Part shown: piece by piece, positions 32,689 through 34,340 of the stretch
How the letters are laid out: the number at the start of each line of letters is the position of its first letter
Position numbering within the stretch: the stretch's first letter is position 1
NCBI GenBank assembly: GCA_009843785.1
Contig: VYCT01000043.1
Coordinates: 1-34,340 of the forward strand
Length of the DNA: 34,340 nucleotides
Source of the DNA: Candidatus Poribacteria bacterium
GTDB lineage: Bacteria > Poribacteria > WGA-4E > WGA-3G
Direction of reading: 5' to 3'
Program-made: the position numbers and the translations under genes
Notes under the pieces: model-generated
What the model was told of the DNA's origin: nothing
The model's input: only the letters and a program-made list of their open reading frames with translations
The model's database searches: none

Positions 32689-32753
32689 TTGCAAACGGTT
32701 GAAAAATTGTTATTTTTCTTCATAATCAGTGGTAGTCGGGAGAGTTTGTTATA

Positions 32754-34166
32754 TTAGATATCCAAACTGAAGAACTTCAGGAACGCTACGGTAATCAACA
32801 CAACGGCTAAGAAACAGAGCAGTAGTAAATCTACCACAGAGTGCCGAACGGTTTCTGATAAGGAGGTTTCTACCATGTCTGGCGGTGGGGCAAGTTTTTT
32901 GGGTTCTGGAGGTTTGCTTGATGTGAATCGCGCTATCGTCGCAAATTGATCGTCTGCGATTTCACTGAAATACGCCGTCTCAAGTTGGTTATAATAACGA
33001 GTGCCCATTTGAAAATAAGTGTTTCTTTTTATTTTTCCTGTTTCGGCTAAATTCATGGCAAGATAAATGAGCGAAGCTGTTGGTGTGATTCGGGACAGGT
33101 TTTCTCCGACCGATTCTTGCCGCTGTTTTTCACGCTGGTATTCTCGGTCGACTTTGCCGACTTGCTCCTGAAATTTCTGTCGATACTCGGCATCAATCGG
33201 TTCTCTCAATTCTCTGATTTTTGCCATATCCTCGTTGAAGTTAATCGAGGTGCCTATCGTTCCGATGATCTTTTCGCCAATCGCTTGTTCCTTTTCTGTA
33301 TTGAGATTATTGCGGATCGCCGTTTTTTCCATATAGACGCTCTGAATCGCGCGTGTCGGTGCAATGAGTTTGGCGGTAAGAAACCCAGCGCGCGGTGCAA
33401 TCAACACGGCAAGCACCCAGACAGTAAAGGCGATAATGAGTGCCGTCTTGGAATTGTCCAAATAGGTGGAAATCACTGTCCCTATCGCAAAAAAGACACC
33501 AATGTAGAGCAGTGAGACGAGCGTCAAACTCAACACGCGTAGGAAAATATCAGACTCGCCCAAGGGGAAACCTTGCGAGACAAGCAAGAGTAAACCTAAC
33601 AGGAACGCTACCAGAAATGGGACAACAAACACGATATATCCACCAATGAGTTTGCTCCACAAGAATAAATCCCGCGGTAATGCGTTTGACAAGGTAATCC
33701 GGAGGGTCCCTGCTTCTCTTTCGCCCGCAACAGCATCAAATGTGAATAACAGTGCCAGCAAACTGAAAACAGTACTGACGACAAACAGAAAATCAAGATT
33801 CCCTAAAGCAGAGGAGAGCGGAGCTTCGCCAAGGGACATTGAACCTTGTTTTACACCGTTGCGTGTCATCCCCAGATAACTCGGAAGGGATTCCTCCAAA
33901 CCCTTTGCAAACACGCTCAAAGGTGTCGGTTTAAGAAAAAGTTTAGAGACTTCCGTATCCGGGTCTGGGGCATCTGGCGGTTTTTCTTCAGATTCCGCGG
34001 TCGAGAGTTTAAGGGATTCCTGATAATTGACTTGGTTTTGGAGATAATTGCGGTAATTAATGTGCAAGGTGAGTGGCACGAGCAGAAGACACATCACAAG
34101 GAGCGCAACAAATCGGACGCTGAGAATATGATGCATCATCTCTTTTTGGATTAGCGTCGTTAACAT
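32754..34166 (-). CDS. ABC-2 type permease, copy 2
   Basis: 470 residues with AAAGGAAA upstream of the ATG at 34166. The topology and motifs are the same as in copy 1: an N-terminal IQKEMMHHILSVRFVALL helix, a VSKLFLKPTPLSVFAKGLEESLPSYLG extracytoplasmic segment, FTFDAVAGEREAGTLRITLSNALPRD, five central helices, a charged soluble domain and the final FLKFFSLDI. The two copies differ most in the loop after helix 1 and in the soluble domain (about residues 290-430). They may form a heterodimer served by one ATPase, or export different cargo. The upstream 170 bp has no recognisable ATPase gene. Confidence 0.9.
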   Translation of the reverse strand: MLTTLIQKEMMHHILSVRFVALLVMCLLLVPLTLHINYRNYLQNQVNYQESLKLSTAESEEKPPDAPDPDTEVSKLFLKPTPLSVFAKGLEESLPSYLGMTRNGVKQGSMSLGEAPLSSALGNLDFLFVVSTVFSLLALLFTFDAVAGEREAGTLRITLSNALPRDLFLWSKLIGGYIVFVVPFLVAFLLGLLLLVSQGFPLGESDIFLRVLSLTLVSLLYIGVFFAIGTVISTYLDNSKTALIIAFTVWVLAVLIAPRAGFLTAKLIAPTRAIQSVYMEKTAIRNNLNTEKEQAIGEKIIGTIGTSINFNEDMAKIRELREPIDAEYRQKFQEQVGKVDREYQREKQRQESVGENLSRITPTASLIYLAMNLAETGKIKRNTYFQMGTRYYNQLETAYFSEIADDQFATIARFTSSKPPEPKKLAPPPDMVETSLSETVRHSVVDLLLLCFLAVVLITVAFLKFFSLDI

Positions 34167-34200
34167 TTCATTAAGTTTCCTTTGTTAGCCTCGCGCTCAT

Positions 34201-34308
34201 TTAGGCTTGTAAAAGCGTTGCTTCTGTTTCTGAAACGCGTGTTTCCGTCATCAACAGTCTATTACACACCCTTTGCGTGGAAAAGTTCCGTAAAAAAGTT
34301 TGGCTCAT
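34201..34308 (-). CDS. Possible 35-residue ORF upstream of permease copy 2
   Basis: The frame runs from an ATG at 34308 to a TAA at 34201-34203, just before the permease ribosome binding site. It has no ribosome binding site of its own and no recognisable motif. It could be a leader peptide or chance. The rest of 34167-34340 shows nothing that I can support. Confidence 0.15.
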   Translation of the reverse strand: MSQTFLRNFSTQRVCNRLLMTETRVSETEATLLQA

Positions 34309-34340
34309 GTCGAGATTGCATGCAATTCTATGCTTGAACG

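Overview
The window (34,340 bp, G+C roughly one half by eye) is bacterial chromosome. It carries no rRNA, tRNA, CRISPR array or insertion sequence that I can recognise. The gene mix suggests an uncultured environmental bacterium, possibly Candidatus Poribacteria or a relative: a formylglycine-enzyme-fold secreted protein, a Gfo/Idh/MocA oxidoreductase divergent from an enolase-superfamily sugar-acid dehydratase, an exporter cluster with a NEW3-type protein, and hypothetical proteins rich in His and Cys. That assignment is an impression from gene content. TGA is used as an ordinary stop in several genes (e.g. pgi, the histidine kinase), so the code is standard.

1-3261 (+): a short operon-like run. 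Its first gene (297-578) is an HMA/MerP-fold lipoprotein whose first metal-binding Cys is replaced by an in-frame TGA at 405-407. A SECIS-like hairpin follows immediately, so I read it as a selenoprotein that ordinary gene calling would split. It is followed by a His-rich membrane-anchored protein, a Cys-rich secreted protein with two 30-residue repeats, and a GspC/PilP-like protein. 3352-7036 (-): a cell-wall recycling module: serine hydrolase, NamZ-type exo-N-acetylmuramidase (DUF1343) and AnmK kinase. 7242-9003 (+): mannose-6-phosphate-isomerase-type cupin and glucose-6-phosphate isomerase.

9149-13999 (+): NtrY-like sensor kinase, NtrC-type sigma-54 activator, a GspG-like pseudopilin and a prepilin peptidase, possibly a PilS/PilR-like regulatory pair beside pilus or type II secretion genes. 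14072-17978: FGE-fold secreted protein, nitroreductase, amidohydrolase and TPR lipoprotein. 17878-20996 (-): Rieske protein, b6-like fused cytochrome b, and an orphan DNA methyltransferase directly behind them. 21039-23379: Gfo/Idh/MocA oxidoreductase and galactonate/mannonate-dehydratase-like enzyme, divergent around a palindromic promoter region. 23449-25459 (-): TolC-like protein and a C-terminally damaged ECF sigma factor. 25636-34166 (-): an ABC-2 exporter cluster with a three-repeat NEW3 membrane protein, one ATPase, and two paralogous permeases flanking a thioredoxin-fold protein without the Cys pair.

A recurring theme is a family of short palindromic elements built from tandem 7-base units (GTTATCR, CCAGTGA/CTGGTGA, CTAAATY types). 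They lie between genes, but also inside anmK as an in-frame insert, and they supply the C-termini and stop codons of the serine hydrolase and the sigma factor.
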